From Sacculina carcini (Eukaryota > Arthropoda > Thecostraca > Sacculinidae), in assembly GCA_916048095.2 (NCBI GenBank), contig OU696577.1, positions 10,565,907 to 10,629,906 of the forward strand: a DNA stretch of 64,000 bases. The letters run 5' to 3'. Positions 46,801 through 58,096 of the stretch are shown in pieces. The notes below the pieces were generated by a model that saw only the letters and a program-made list of their open reading frames with translations, had not been told where the DNA came from and searched no databases. The first letter of the stretch is position 1; the number at the start of each line of letters is the position of its first letter. Position numbers and translations under genes: made by a program.

Positions 46801-47904
46801 CTGTCAACAGTAAAACATTTTAAACAATTAGAAGACATACATTCTAGACACAGACTATATATTGGCGACAAATTAGTTACCAATGGTACACAACATAGAA
46901 AATACTACATTTCACGAAAACACGTAATACATGTATGCAATGTAATGTAATGTAATGTAATGCAATACATGTATCCCATGAAACATTGTTGGTCGAAGCT
47001 CTCACTTGCCTCTGGATGCTGCCAACGTGATATGTACGTTGTAAAAAACAATTGTTCTGTGCGTTGCGTACCTTGCATATTACCAACATTATGTATAGTC
47101 AGTTGCTTCAGTCAAAACCAGTTATTTCAGATGAATTACTAGAAAATGTGACGAAATATGACGATGAAAAATAATTATGAGATGTTTTATAATGCCTAAT
47201 ATGAAATATTTGCATCTTATCTTTTTTGTTTTTGCTCAAATTGATCATGAATTGCAAACTGAATTGCAAATTGAATTGCCCTGTTCTATTGTTCTTGTGT
47301 TCGTTTCATATTTTGATACCCTGGTGGCGCTGCAATCTTGTGTTTGCTTGAATTCACTTGCTTATTCATCAAAGTAAATGTATTTGTTTGTTTTAATTAG
47401 TGTTTAATTAACATTTAAAATTGTATTATTAGTGCTATTAAAATCAATAGGTTTGAGCGTCTTATTAGAAGCATTGTTGTTCTCTGATTGGTCCACACAG
47501 GCGACATTACACCCAAACGAAACTTATGTAAGAGCATTGACCCGACCGTTTTCGTTGGCTTTGCCTTTGCGTTGCCCGCCAGTGTACATGTGTGAATTCA
47601 CTGTTTTTTTTCTGGCGACCATCGCTACAACCACAGTACAGCTCCAGCTCAGCCCGCACATGACTGAGCGATTCCACTCACCGAATACTTGCAGATATAC
47701 AGTCTCAGATCGGTTACACATTCACATTACACATACGTATTCAGGTGAGAAATAACACTGGTGCAGGATCTTCTGTCAGCTGAAGCTTGTCATGCTGTTT
47801 TAGGTGTCAAATTAATTTCTTTAAAGTTTTCTTCAATTTGGTCGGCATATTTTGGTTCGGTATATTTTTTGCAGGCACGTCCGCGCCGAAAAGACTCTGA
47901 TGGC

Positions 47905-48600
47905 TGATTATTTGAACGTAGGACGCAGGCTAGAGATGTACCGGTTTTCGAGCAGTATGTCCAGATAGATGCAGTCTACTAGTACGCGCAGAATGTCAGT
48001 GGCGGATCTACAGTGTGAGGTGCTGTAAACGTCATTGTAGCACATAATCTGCGGGTAGCAAATGCCGAAAGAGTATTTGAGCAGAGCTCGATGTCCACCC
48101 TCGATCTATCTCAGCAGCCAGTGTCCAAGATTGCTCAATGTCCATGATTCTCTACCGAACAGTAGAACTGATTGAACACATGACTTAAACAGATGGACTT
48201 AGACTGCTGGGCTGACTTCATTTGTCTAGATCAGTGGCTCTTGACCTTTTTCTCTGATTCCCCACTTCTTAATAAGCCATCTCTTCATTTTCCACAACAA
48301 CACTGATAAATTTAATATATTACGTTGTCCCATCAAAGTAAATGTCTAGAGGTCATTAGAAGCAAAAATAAACGAATTTGAATTCATAAAAACACACATT
48401 TGTCCTTCTGTCCTACGTTTAGCTTCCCACTTGGCAACTCTTCCATTCCCCACCAGTGGGGAATTCCCCACAGGTTAAGAACCACTGGTCTAGATCATGT
48501 TGAACCATCGCTCGGGCATTGAAGGTAGCCATGGAGATTGCAGGTACCTCAGAGGCTTCACGGCTTCGGCTGGCAAACCGCAGTTGCGTGGTGTGCGATG
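47905..48600 (-). pseudogene. RTE-like LINE reverse transcriptase remnant
   Basis: On the reverse strand, about 48195-48085 reads VHLFKSCVQSVLLFGRESWT, matching the 'LFKxCVxSVLLYGxExWTL' segment near the C-terminus of RTE-type LINE polymerases. Further codons after a stop read HRALLKYSFGI. The remainder is in several frames with stops. A 256-bp hAT element has landed inside it. The borders are approximate. Confidence 0.55.
48232..48487. mobile_element. hAT-type MITE, 256 bp, with perfect 8-bp target duplication
   Basis: It begins CAGTGGCTCTTGACC and ends, reverse-complemented, CAGTGGTTCTTAACC. The 8-mer gtctagat flanks it on both sides (48224-48231 and 48488-48495) without mismatch. It has no coding capacity. 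It split an older LINE remnant. Confidence 0.88.
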
Positions 48601-48829
48601 TATGTATAGTTATTATCACATGTGTGAAGTAACGCATAGTTGAGCGGCTCACGACCACCGTGCACAACTCTCACACACATACCAAACGGCTGCACACACA
48701 CGACGGGTAACCTGGAGATTTAGGTATTACTTCACAATATTTCAGCATAAACAAGCGGGATATATTCACATTTCGAGCAACTCCACGGATGTGGATATCC
48801 CGTGGAATATTTCCTGACAAAATTGCGTA

Positions 48830-51581
48830 CGTGGTTCCTAGCGTTATATATGTTAAATGGACTTTTGATGATTATTGGAATAAATATGCTGGTTAGTGAA
48901 AAACGCATAGACGTTCTCTGCATATCCGAGAGTTGGTTCAAGTCCTCGCTGTCAAACAAATTCATTGTAGATCCTGGCTACTCAGTGTCGCGATGTGACA
49001 GGACAAGACAGAGGAGGCGGGGTCGCTATTTTGTGCCGTACTGAACTGAAGGTCAACAAACTTGACATTCTGAGTGACTGTGATACTATAGAGGCACTAT
49101 TCTTGACAGTGAAAAGCAAATGCTGCGATGCGGTCACCGTGTGTGTACTATACAGGTCACCGAACCCCTCTCTCAAAGCTAGCTTGAAGTGCATGAGTAC
49201 ATTTTTTCAGTCGGCGCTAGCGTTACCCCAGCCGCTCATACTGACTGGCGATATGAGCTTCAATCTACTGAATGACACGTTATCCTCGCGTTTCGTCACA
49301 TTACTACATGATTTCAACATGAAACAGCTGATCAGTAAACCCACACATCTGCTGCCCACTGAATCCTTGCTCGATGTTATCATAACTAACATCGAAGATG
49401 ACAGGGTGCACGACGCGCCACTTGCCGATCATCTGCCAATATCAGCCTCGTTTGATATTAGCAAGATTGAATGCCGCCGTCGACGAATCACTTTCCACCC
49501 TTGGCGCACAGCTAATTGGGACCTGATGTGTGTGAATCTGCTGTGGTCAGACTGGTCTCGATTTAAACAAATGACCAATGTCGACGAAATGCTCAGCGAA
49601 TTCACACAAAAATGGAACGTGTGTGTCGACCTAGTGTGTCCAACGAAAACCGTTTTAGCCAAAAAGACTCCTAAACCATGGATCAGAGACAATACAGATC
49701 TCTGTCGCAAAATCAACGCGAACAATCATCTGTATCGGCACTGGCGAAGAACAAAGGACCCCGCAAAACTTTCGAAAGATGAGAAACTTGGTAAAAACTG
49801 AGATCGAGACAAAGCGACTGAGTTATCTCACGCAACAAATGCAACGAGGCATGTACGAGTTCTGGGCAGGCTTGCGGCGTTTAATTGTCATCGGGAAAAA
49901 CGACCCGTCCAGCCAATAAATAATTGTAGAATCGGCAGAGACAGCACATATGTTCAACTCATTCTACTCCAGCGTCACTCGGTCTATTGCAGACGAACTC
50001 GACAATTTTCGAACATCTAGACGCGTTGAGATTAGACCAGTTTCGGTCGTTTCGGATGTTTTTTCTCTCCAACACATCACCTTGCCTAAATTGTCAAATC
50101 ACTTGAACTCCATCAAGTCAAAGCCGTCCATTGTAACAGACGGTATACCTCTTTTTGCCATAACAAAAATGTTTCCCTGTGATAGGAACATACCTGCTCA
50201 AGATCGTGAATTGTTCTCTCCGAACATCGATATTTCCATCTGACTGGAAGTCAGCTGTTCTGGTCCCGCTGCCTAAGTCAGGGGATACCTCAAAGCCCGA
50301 AAACCCTCGACCAATATCAATTCAGTGTGGTCTGAGCAAGGTGCTTGAGCGAGCAGTCAGTGAGCAGCTCAGTGACTACCTGCGGCGATGCAACATAATA
50401 TTTGCAGACCAGTTCGCTTACCGTAAAGGGTTTTCATGCGAAGATTTGCTCCTTGTGCTATCCGACTATATATCACGGGCAATGGACTCAAAGCAACTAG
50501 CCATAATAGCTTCACTTGATGTCAAAAGGCCTTTGACTGTGTGCATAGAGAAAATATCTGCCGTAGATTGGAGTGGTGCGGAGTTGAGTCATCCTGGTTC
50601 AACAGTTATCTGAGCAAACGGACACAAATTGTGCGCGGCGGAACTGTCCCACTCCCAATAGAATCTGGCGTTCCTCAAGGCACTGTTCTCGGTCCGCTGC
50701 TATACTTGGTAGCTGTCAACGACCTGATGTGCCACATACCATACGGTCGAATGTTCGCGTACGCCGACGATATTCAACTAGTCATCACTTCACCTCAGGA
50801 ACAACTTTCGACCAATGGAATCTACGAGGCGGAACGTCAGTTGGAGATTAGTTTGGGAGCTGCTACACACTGGTACGATGCAAACGGGCTAAAGATAAAC
50901 GCCAAAAAGACAAAAATCATTGTATGCGGCACGCAATCGTCGCTCTCGAACTTGCCTCTAAGCGCCAGACTCAACAAAGTCACCGAAATGAAAGTATTGG
51001 GCGTCATTGTTGATGAGACTCTCAGTTGGAGCGCGCACGTGTCACACGTCGTCAGATGCTGCAGCGCTGTGCTGGTCACAATCGCCAAACTGAGAAAAAC
51101 GCTCAGCACGCCGATCGTCAAATCCCTGGTGGCCTCCTACGTTTTCTCTAGGCTGCGATGTTGTCTTCCGGTCTGGGGAGGCCTCAGACAACATGACTCG
51201 GAATGAGTGAGTCGATTGTTGCGATTTGCGGCTAGAGTTGTTTACGGCATTTCGAAATACGACCATGTGTCTGTGGCGCTGCGCAACTCTGGCTGGCCCT
51301 CCTTCAGTGACATGAGAACAAAACGCGACATTAGGGCTGTCGTAAGAGCGCTGCGAGAACCGCCGTCTTCCTACAGTTTGGCTCAGTTGTTCAGCTACAG
51401 AAGCAACGTATCGGCAAGGAGCACCAGAGCCACTGCGTCCGGAGAGTTGCAGCTGTGGCTAGTCAGACTGGAGCATACAAAGCGTCAGTTTCGGTGCCGA
51501 GCAGCCTACGCTCATAACCGACTCTATCAGTTTAATTTTATTTTGATTTTTCACGCATACTGTCTTAGTTCTACACCATAA
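48830..51581 (+). pseudogene. LINE C endonuclease-RT, decayed
   Basis: The pieces lie in order but in changing frames. The endonuclease part (48830-49801) has ISESWF, RGGGVAI, YRSPNPS, LTGDMSFN, LLDVIIT and ADHLPIS. The RT part (50215-51206) has NPRPISI, GVPQGTVLGPLLY and the catalytic box as YADDIQL. The C-terminal part (51207-51540) follows an in-frame stop at 51204-51206. Frames change near 49000, 50210 and 50560, and a stop closes the endonuclease part at 49801, so it is inactive. It resembles CR1/L2-type elements but differs from LINE A and LINE B. It lies antisense inside an intron of the - strand gene. Confidence 0.85.
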
Positions 51582-51589
51582 TTTTACAT

Positions 51590-51710
51590 GTATATGTGTA
51601 TGTAAGTGTATATATGTATATTATAATGCATGCATATGTATACGTTGTGTATGTGTATATATGTGTGAATGTGTACGTTATGTATATGTGTATATATGTA
51701 TATTGCCACA
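51590..51710. repeat. TATATG/TGTA-rich microsatellite
   Basis: An irregular (TA/TG)n stretch with repeated 'tatatgtgtatatatgt' phrases just after LINE C. It may be the decayed 3' tail of that element or an independent microsatellite. Confidence 0.7.
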
Positions 51711-52667
51711 TCTCTGATAATTCTCAGCCATCACAACGTTCATGTATATGATTAATATTTGACGATGAATTATAAAAAAACGATTTTCTATTGTTATTGT
51801 TACTTGCACTGAAAAACCACCATGTGGAGCAGTACGTTATGTGTGAAATACAAATACAAAATTTGTGTTGGTCAAACTCAGCAGGTGATGCAATTTATAT
51901 TACGAAACATGACTTACGCATCAACAGCTCATATCCTTCCTAAACGCAGAAAATAATTATATGTCAGAAAATTCTCTTATGCAAAGGTGAACGCAGTAAC
52001 GCTGCTGATTCTCTCTATGTTGTATATTCTTGATGATCCGACGGGTTCATGCAGAGCATCTGCACTGCCACAGGTCGAAATTGGCGCGCATTGGAGCTTC
52101 AATATTTTTACAATTCTCAGCACGTGAGCTGACATTTTCCACAGAAATGATTCGCTGAATTTAAACAATATGCGTTTATATGGAGCCAGATCAATTACGT
52201 TTTAAACGCATCTCGTGTATGAATTTCGCATTCTACTGCCTTCGCTGATGGTACTATCCTTGTCACTCAACATCTTTTTTGTACGTATGTGGGGATGTTG
52301 TTACATAATACTTCCAGGAGGAACATGCTGGAATCATGCTGATTGCTTGATTGCCTGTAATTCTCAAACATGCCAATTTTCCGATCTAGCCCAAATCAAA
52401 TATCGATTCTGGAATATAAACGACTGACGATACAAATAATATCACGCAATGATGGTTTAAAAAAAACATGAAGACATTAACTCCTTCATGGGAAGACTTG
52501 CGATGTGTCTATACGCTATGTTTTGCGCAGACGCTGGACATTTATCGGCAATCAGTTATGTACGGTATACAGTTTACTAATGGACTTTTTCAGTGGGCTG
52601 AGCGTACATGTCTATGTAGTAGCATCGTAGTTACTGGTGGGCGACTTGGACCACGTGGCAGACTTAC

Positions 52668-53106
52668 CGCATGTGTTGCGTCTGCAGGCGCCGCCGTCCA
52701 GCTTGATACGAGCAATAGAGTCACGACCACAGCATGCCGAGTCGACAGACGCACCCGTGTCGTCGTCGTCGACGCGTCGATCAGTTGCCGTCGAGTCGCC
52801 GACCGTCTCGCTCGACGTGCACAGGGACGATACCGAAGACGATACGGAAGACTCGACAACGCACGAGGACGATGACGAAGAAGACGCCGTGCAGATGATA
52901 GTCGAGCACGGCTTGAGTGATTCTGTGGTGGCTGCTGAGGCAGTCGGATTACGAGCTGGAGGAGGTAGAGTCAGGTCAATATTGATGGACGAGAGTGCGA
53001 CACAACCCGAGTGTAGCTCCACCGAACACGGTGTGTGTGGTCGCGTGTCTCCAGTCTCAGCCACACCAATACCAGTACAGTCGGCTACTGCCTCATGTAC
53101 ACCATC
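52668..53106 (-). CDS. Unrecognised host gene, acidic/serine-rich exon
   Basis: On the reverse strand the acceptor is ttggcccaccgacag (53107) and the donor is ACATGCG|gtaagt (52667), a near-consensus site. It enters in phase 0 and leaves in phase 1, fitting its neighbours on both sides. It encodes DGVHEAVADCTGIGVAETGD, a Ser-rich stretch SSSSSSSCVVESSVSSSVSS, the acidic patch DRRVDDDDTGASVD and ends GGACRRNTC. The opposite strand is also open and acidic here, but lacks matching splice sites. The LTR element at 53179-57923 begins only 72 bp upstream of this exon's acceptor. Confidence 0.7.
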
Positions 53107-53178
53107 CTGTCGGTGGGCCAAGCAATTAGCAATAATGCACATTATGTGGTGGACTGTGAAATACGCAAAGTGGCAACC

Positions 53179-53642
53179 TGTATCGGAACAGAAAAATATG
53201 AAATCAAACACGGTCTGTATTCTGCACGTTCAAGCACACGTCACCACAATGCCAAATTCTCCACAGCACGATAACACACGAACACACACACCACCGAAAC
53301 ACGACAACCCTGCATTCGCTCGTGCAACGCTGCAACGCGAGTATCACACACACACACACACATACACACATACACACAGACACACACATACACACAGACA
53401 TACATACATACATGCACATTCATGAGCCAACGGCTGACAATACCGGATCAAGTTGCAAGACAGCGAACGACCGGCACACATTTCGCAGAATCATTCATTC
53501 GCAACATCAAGGCCACACACACACTCACACACCATCGCACACATGCACACGCGCAAGCAGGAACATGACTCAGCATCGTTGAACGCAGATGATTAGCAAC
53601 ACAACATGAATCAATAGACCAATCTGCAAACTGCACACAACA
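53179..53642 (-). repeat. LTR (3' LTR in element orientation)
   Basis: In element sense it runs from TGTTGTGTGCAG to TTCCGATACA, with the TG...CA ends usual for LTRs. It is 464 bp, the same length as its partner, and includes a CA/TG microsatellite. Confidence 0.93.
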
Positions 53643-53668
53643 CTTCTCCCTGATTTTCAAGAATCAAA

Positions 53669-56600
53669 TCACCGCTCATAATCACTCAACCAGGCGGGTG
53701 GCCTTCGAGCTCTAGTTGGCAACAGTCGACTCTCGTGGTCTCCTCTTCCATCGCTATCCTCTTCGACCACTCCGGGCTCTTGAATCGTTGGACGATGAGC
53801 ATGGTCAGAACCTTCCTGTGGCGTCGCAGCAGGCAGATGAACAAGTAGTTCATCCTCCGGTCCAGAGTTGGTTTGCGGTCGTTCTTCCGCGATCGTCCTG
53901 ACCGAGGTGATGTCGCCACTAGCACGTTCCTTCAGCCGGAGGTCACGCACATGCCTTGTGACTCCGTCTACCTCCACCGCCTGCTCGGAAATTATCGCCG
54001 TTATTCTACCAGTGACATATTGGGTGGTACACCGAGCTCCCACAGGTTTCACCCACACAGTGTCCCCAAGGCGAAAACGGCAGTGCACATCCTGCACTCT
54101 TGAGGCTGTAGTGCGATCAACATTTTTCACTCGCACTGAATATCTGTACAGCATGTTGGCCGGAGCCGTACTAGAAGTCACATCATCCTTTGGAGAAACA
54201 TTGTACAGGTACACGGCCTCCTGCACGTCACACCGTTTTCTGGCCGCTATTGTTTTAACACTTCGGTGGCATCGCTCAACGATGCCATTTCCGGACGGCA
54301 CATAAGCACAGCGGAATCTGAGCGTCACGTTCCACTTAGCCGCAAAGGCGGCAAATTCTCGGCTACGGAAGGCAGTGCCGTTATCACATAAGATCTCGCT
54401 AGGTGCACCGCGCTCGTGGAAAATTGAATCAAGTTCACGTATCAAGTGGTAAGCCGTTTCATTGGGTACCCGCCGCCACAGTGAAAATCTTGAAGGTCCA
54501 CAGTCGATCGCTGTTACCCACATTTGCTCTCTGTGATGCGTCACATCCACGGCCACGCGTTGCCACACTGCCGGCACGCTCAGGTCACCCTTTCTCCATT
54601 TGACTGGGGCGGGGTCTATTGATCGACAAATTTGGCAGTCAGAAACCACCCTCTGAACTTGGCGTCTTGTCACAAATGCACCGGAGCGCTTGACAAAATA
54701 CATAGTGCGCCGCACTCCCGGATGCCCAGCCTCTGCGTGAACATGCTGAATCACCTCATCTGTTGGAACGGGTCGGACACCGGCAGCTCCAACTGCATTG
54801 AGATGCGCACTGCGCATCCACTCCTGTGGTACTCTAGTTAGAGCATCTGCCCTGTTGTTCCCAGACCGAACCAACGTGACGGACAAATTCAACGATAGTT
54901 CGTCTCTGAGCTGGCAAACTAAGTCTATGCGGCGGCGTATCAGCATCTCTCCGTGAGCTTTGGTCCTCAAACGACTCTTCCCACTCAACGCGTCGCTAAT
55001 CCAGCTGTGCACAGTGGCAGAGTCAGTTCGAATGTTAATTGCAGTGAAATCCCAAGCAATGGCCAAATTCAAACCACGGACCACCGCATCGAGCTCGGCC
55101 ATGTTTATGTGGAGTGCTTCATCGTGCCGCAACCAGCAGGCATCCTCTATAAAAGCGCCATCCGTCGATTCGAGCACGACTCCCGTGGCCAGTGAACTAG
55201 CATCTGTCCACACGACTGCTTCGTTTCCTCTGACTGTCCATATTCCACGAGCGGGATCATGGACGGTCACACGTTCATGAACACATCTCAGTTGTGCGGA
55301 CAGAGCATCATCATGTATGGTGTCATCCCATCCTGTCGATAGAGAGTTCGCCCTTCTTTTCAGCCAAGCTGCAGCTGGGCGCAGCCATCCACAGATAGGC
55401 ACGTGCGACGCAAGTCGACCACACCATGAAAAAACAGAGCGTCGAGTGATTTTCTGAGGTGGAGGTGCAATGGGTGCATCGCGCCTCCAACGAACCACAG
55501 AATGGCTGCTCCGAACATGGAGCCCGAGAAGTCTGGCACCGGTCGACACTCGCTGAGGTGACTTGCATTCCAGGCCGTACTGACGAAAATGTGCGATGAC
55601 CACTTCCGCACTCACAATATCTTCATCGACCAACAAGTCGTCAACGTACGGCAGCACCGCTTCCTTGATTTTTGAGTCCTGCTCGAGCACAGCATGCACA
55701 ATGAGCTTCATTACAAATGGAGCAATGCTCAAGCCGAACCCCAACCTCGTGAGGCAATAACATCGGCCGTCAATTTCAACTGTTTGATAAGACCATAGAG
55801 CTGGGTCCACATGTACTTGAAGGTAGGCACTCTTCAAGTCTACCACAGCAATATTCTCACCGTGGCGCCTCCATTTTCGCAGCTGATCTGCGCAGACCTC
55901 GGCACCTGCTGTGTGCGGAGACAGGTAACTGTTTAGTTCTCGATAATCGAGAACAGGCCGCACACGCGTCCCATCGCGCTGTTCCACAGCCATCAGCGGC
56001 ACCAGGCCACGCTGTCTTCCGTGCAATTTCCTGTCATGCAAAACCAACCAGCCACGATTCACCCAATTATCCAGCTCCTTGTCAAACTTCTCACGAACAG
56101 GAGCTCTCATTTTGTACATGGCTGTAGCATTTCTCAAAACTTCTGGTGCAACACCATTTGCCCATTTCCACTTAGCAGTCCATGTACCAATCTCATGATC
56201 AAAACAAACAGTGAAGTCAGCTGTTTCTATAGCAGGTATGGGCTTAGCACGCTTCACGTGCCGCTTGACACCATCTTCAAGGGAACAGGGTGCACTTACA
56301 ACGTCCTTTTCACCCGCGTTCGGTCCACACGTGACATTGCACACTGATGGTGACCCAAAAGTCACGCCACGCTCTGGTGTCACATTGACTCCTCCCAGTG
56401 CAGCAATGCCGGACATTCCCAAAATAACGTCCACACCCAACAGCGGCCGATCAACCACCAAAACCTTCAGTCGAACTGATTTGCCGTTACTAGTTTCTAC
56501 TTGAGCAAACCCACTACCTCTACAAATAATTTTACCTCCTCCTAGCGCCAGGACAGTTACATGCTCGCCACACCATTGCCGACATCGACGTTGCCACACA

Positions 56601-56794
56601 AGAGTGTCGGTACACCCGGTGTCTACCAGACATCGACATGTTACCCCATCAACAGCAAGCTCAATGATCGGTAAAGCACCATTGTTCATCAAAGCCTGGG
56701 AGCGAATGTTGGTGCCTACACACCGCTCCCCATTTCGTTTCCCTGGTTCGGACATGATCTGGCAAGATGCCCACGGCGACCACAATTCCAACAA
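53669..56794 (-). CDS. LTR retrotransposon pol: protease, RT, RNase H, integrase
   Basis: An open frame of 1041 codons has the Ty3/Gypsy domain order. An aspartic protease motif LVDTGCTDT is near residue 57. Reverse transcriptase has AVVDLKSAYLQV, LTRLGFGLSIAPF and the catalytic YVDD near 383. RNase H starts near 528 (VVWTDASS, NMAELDAVVRGL, NRADALTR). An integrase with an HHCC zinc region (about 684-723, CQIC) is followed by the catalytic core. It overlaps the end of gag in a different frame, an arrangement that many families of this kind read through by ribosomal frameshifting. Confidence 0.92.
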   Translation of the reverse strand: MLELWSPWASCQIMSEPGKRNGERCVGTNIRSQALMNNGALPIIELAVDGVTCRCLVDTGCTDTLVWQRRCRQWCGEHVTVLALGGGKIICRGSGFAQVETSNGKSVRLKVLVVDRPLLGVDVILGMSGIAALGGVNVTPERGVTFGSPSVCNVTCGPNAGEKDVVSAPCSLEDGVKRHVKRAKPIPAIETADFTVCFDHEIGTWTAKWKWANGVAPEVLRNATAMYKMRAPVREKFDKELDNWVNRGWLVLHDRKLHGRQRGLVPLMAVEQRDGTRVRPVLDYRELNSYLSPHTAGAEVCADQLRKWRRHGENIAVVDLKSAYLQVHVDPALWSYQTVEIDGRCYCLTRLGFGLSIAPFVMKLIVHAVLEQDSKIKEAVLPYVDDLLVDEDIVSAEVVIAHFRQYGLECKSPQRVSTGARLLGLHVRSSHSVVRWRRDAPIAPPPQKITRRSVFSWCGRLASHVPICGWLRPAAAWLKRRANSLSTGWDDTIHDDALSAQLRCVHERVTVHDPARGIWTVRGNEAVVWTDASSLATGVVLESTDGAFIEDACWLRHDEALHINMAELDAVVRGLNLAIAWDFTAINIRTDSATVHSWISDALSGKSRLRTKAHGEMLIRRRIDLVCQLRDELSLNLSVTLVRSGNNRADALTRVPQEWMRSAHLNAVGAAGVRPVPTDEVIQHVHAEAGHPGVRRTMYFVKRSGAFVTRRQVQRVVSDCQICRSIDPAPVKWRKGDLSVPAVWQRVAVDVTHHREQMWVTAIDCGPSRFSLWRRVPNETAYHLIRELDSIFHERGAPSEILCDNGTAFRSREFAAFAAKWNVTLRFRCAYVPSGNGIVERCHRSVKTIAARKRCDVQEAVYLYNVSPKDDVTSSTAPANMLYRYSVRVKNVDRTTASRVQDVHCRFRLGDTVWVKPVGARCTTQYVTGRITAIISEQAVEVDGVTRHVRDLRLKERASGDITSVRTIAEERPQTNSGPEDELLVHLPAATPQEGSDHAHRPTIQEPGVVEEDSDGRGDHESRLLPTRARRPPAWLSDYER

Positions 56795-57432
56795 TGGAAT
56801 ATGCGTCTCTGATATCTCGGTTGAGCAGCACGGGGCGACGCAGCGGCTACAGGAACGCTGACTTGAGCTTCCATTGCGGAAGCTGCGGCGTAAACTGGTA
56901 CAGGTGGCGAATTTTCCTTGATGCGCTGATCATTGAGAACTGCTCGCGCTCGCGCTAGGAGATCGCTGATCGTCAAACACTCAGCCCTAGCACCAGCGCG
57001 AATCACGTGTCTCGCCGATTCTGGTAATCCAGCGACAAACGCACATGACAAAGTGCGATCAGAAACGCCACCAAAAAGCGCAGCAAGTCTGCGAAGTTCC
57101 GCCAAAAACACGTCCACCGACTCGCCCTTGCCCAGCTTGCGCTTTGTGAACACTTCATATGCTGCATGCTCATCCAAGGCAAAAGCGGCGTACAGTGCCT
57201 CTCTCACAGCACTTAAAGACGTCTGTTTCTCTTCCGGGAGCTGTGACCACACAGAAAAAGCTCCACCGGTAAGTCGCAGCGGCAGAATGGACAGTACTGG
57301 CGCACCCCTCAACACACAAAGTCTCTCGGTCCTTGTGAACCACTCCACCACATCACGACTACCATCAAATTCCTCCACCAGTCTCGCATCAAAGTGCGCA
57401 CCTTCGCACTTAGCGGTGGTCATAGTGTCCAT
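56716..57432 (-). CDS. LTR retrotransposon gag
   Basis: The start chosen is MDTMTTAKC at 57432; the frame is open a little further into the LTR. The protein of about 238 residues has a capsid-like region (EEFDGSRDVVEWFTRTERL, ILPLRLTGGAFSVW, VFLAELRRLAALFGGVSDRT) and a single CCHC nucleocapsid knuckle, CWNCGRRGHLARSC, near its end. It would package the element RNA into particles. Confidence 0.88.
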   Translation of the reverse strand: MDTMTTAKCEGAHFDARLVEEFDGSRDVVEWFTRTERLCVLRGAPVLSILPLRLTGGAFSVWSQLPEEKQTSLSAVREALYAAFALDEHAAYEVFTKRKLGKGESVDVFLAELRRLAALFGGVSDRTLSCAFVAGLPESARHVIRAGARAECLTISDLLARARAVLNDQRIKENSPPVPVYAAASAMEAQVSVPVAAASPRAAQPRYQRRIFHCWNCGRRGHLARSCPNQGNEMGSGV

Positions 57433-57459
57433 TTGCTCCGAAAAAACGCCGAAATAGCT

Positions 57460-57923
57460 TGTATCGGAACAGAAAAATATGAAATCAAACACGGTCTGTA
57501 TTCTGCACGTTCAAGCACACGTCACCACAATGCCAAATTCTCCACAGCACGATAACACACGAACACACACACCACCGAAACACGACAACCCTGCATTCGC
57601 TCGTGCAACGCTGCAACGCGAGTATCACACACACACACACACATACACACATACACACAGACACACACATACACACAGACATACATACATACATGCACAT
57701 TCAAGAGCCAACGGCTGACAATACCGGATCAAGTTGCAAGACAGCGAACGACCGGCACACATTTCGCAGAATCATTCATTCGCAACATCAAGGCCACACA
57801 CACACTCACACACCATCGCACACATGCACACGCGCAAGCAGGAACATGACTCAGCATCGTTGAACGCAGATGATTAGCAACACAACATGAATCAATAGAC
57901 CAATCTGCAAACTGCACACAACA
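57460..57923 (-). repeat. LTR (5' LTR in element orientation)
   Basis: The partner of 53179-53642, with 464 bp and the same ends. One base difference was seen, near the end of the microsatellite. Promoter and polyadenylation functions are expected in it but were not mapped. Confidence 0.93.
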
Positions 57924-57928
57924 CAACC

Positions 57929-58090
57929 AAAATCAACATTTTGCAAGAACGTAACAAGGTTGACGCCCGAAAACAGGTAAATTGCTCATTGCCACCAATG
58001 AAACACAATTCAAATTGATACAAGTATTCATCAATTCTCATCACATATTCCTGACTGTTTTTCAAATAGTCTGAAAGAGCACTTTTTCGG
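57929..58090. other. Short unique stretch, nothing recognised
   Basis: Intron sequence between the LTR element and the LINE B-like tail. No feature is seen. Confidence 0.4.
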
Positions 58091-58096
58091 CAATTA

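Larger units (their letters stand above)
46801..52667 (-). other. Intron of the - strand gene with nested transposon remains
   Basis: About 5.9 kb contain an RTE-like LINE scrap with a hAT element inside it, a broken + strand LINE and TA/TG microsatellites. A small exon could be hidden here, but the flanking exon phases already fit each other directly. Stretches 46.8-47.9 and 51.7-52.6 kb show nothing recognisable. Confidence 0.5.
53179..57923 (-). mobile_element. Ty3/Gypsy-type LTR retrotransposon, whole-looking and young
   Basis: Two 464-bp LTRs bound a gag and a pol region on the reverse strand. A 5-bp target duplication, caacc, flanks it (53174-53178 and 57924-57928). The two LTRs differ at a single position that I noticed, so insertion was recent. 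Each LTR carries a CA-rich microsatellite. A purine-rich tract lies just inside the 3' LTR (53643-53655), while no obvious primer-binding match was recognised next to the 5' LTR. It sits in an intron of the - strand host gene, in the same orientation as that gene. There is no envelope-like region. Confidence 0.93.

Noticed and set aside
52637-53178. Forward-strand acidic open frame (DDTEDDTEDSTTHEDDDEED)
   Set aside because: Only the reverse strand has strong splice sites at both edges and phases that fit neighbouring exons, so the forward frame is taken as the mirror of that exon.
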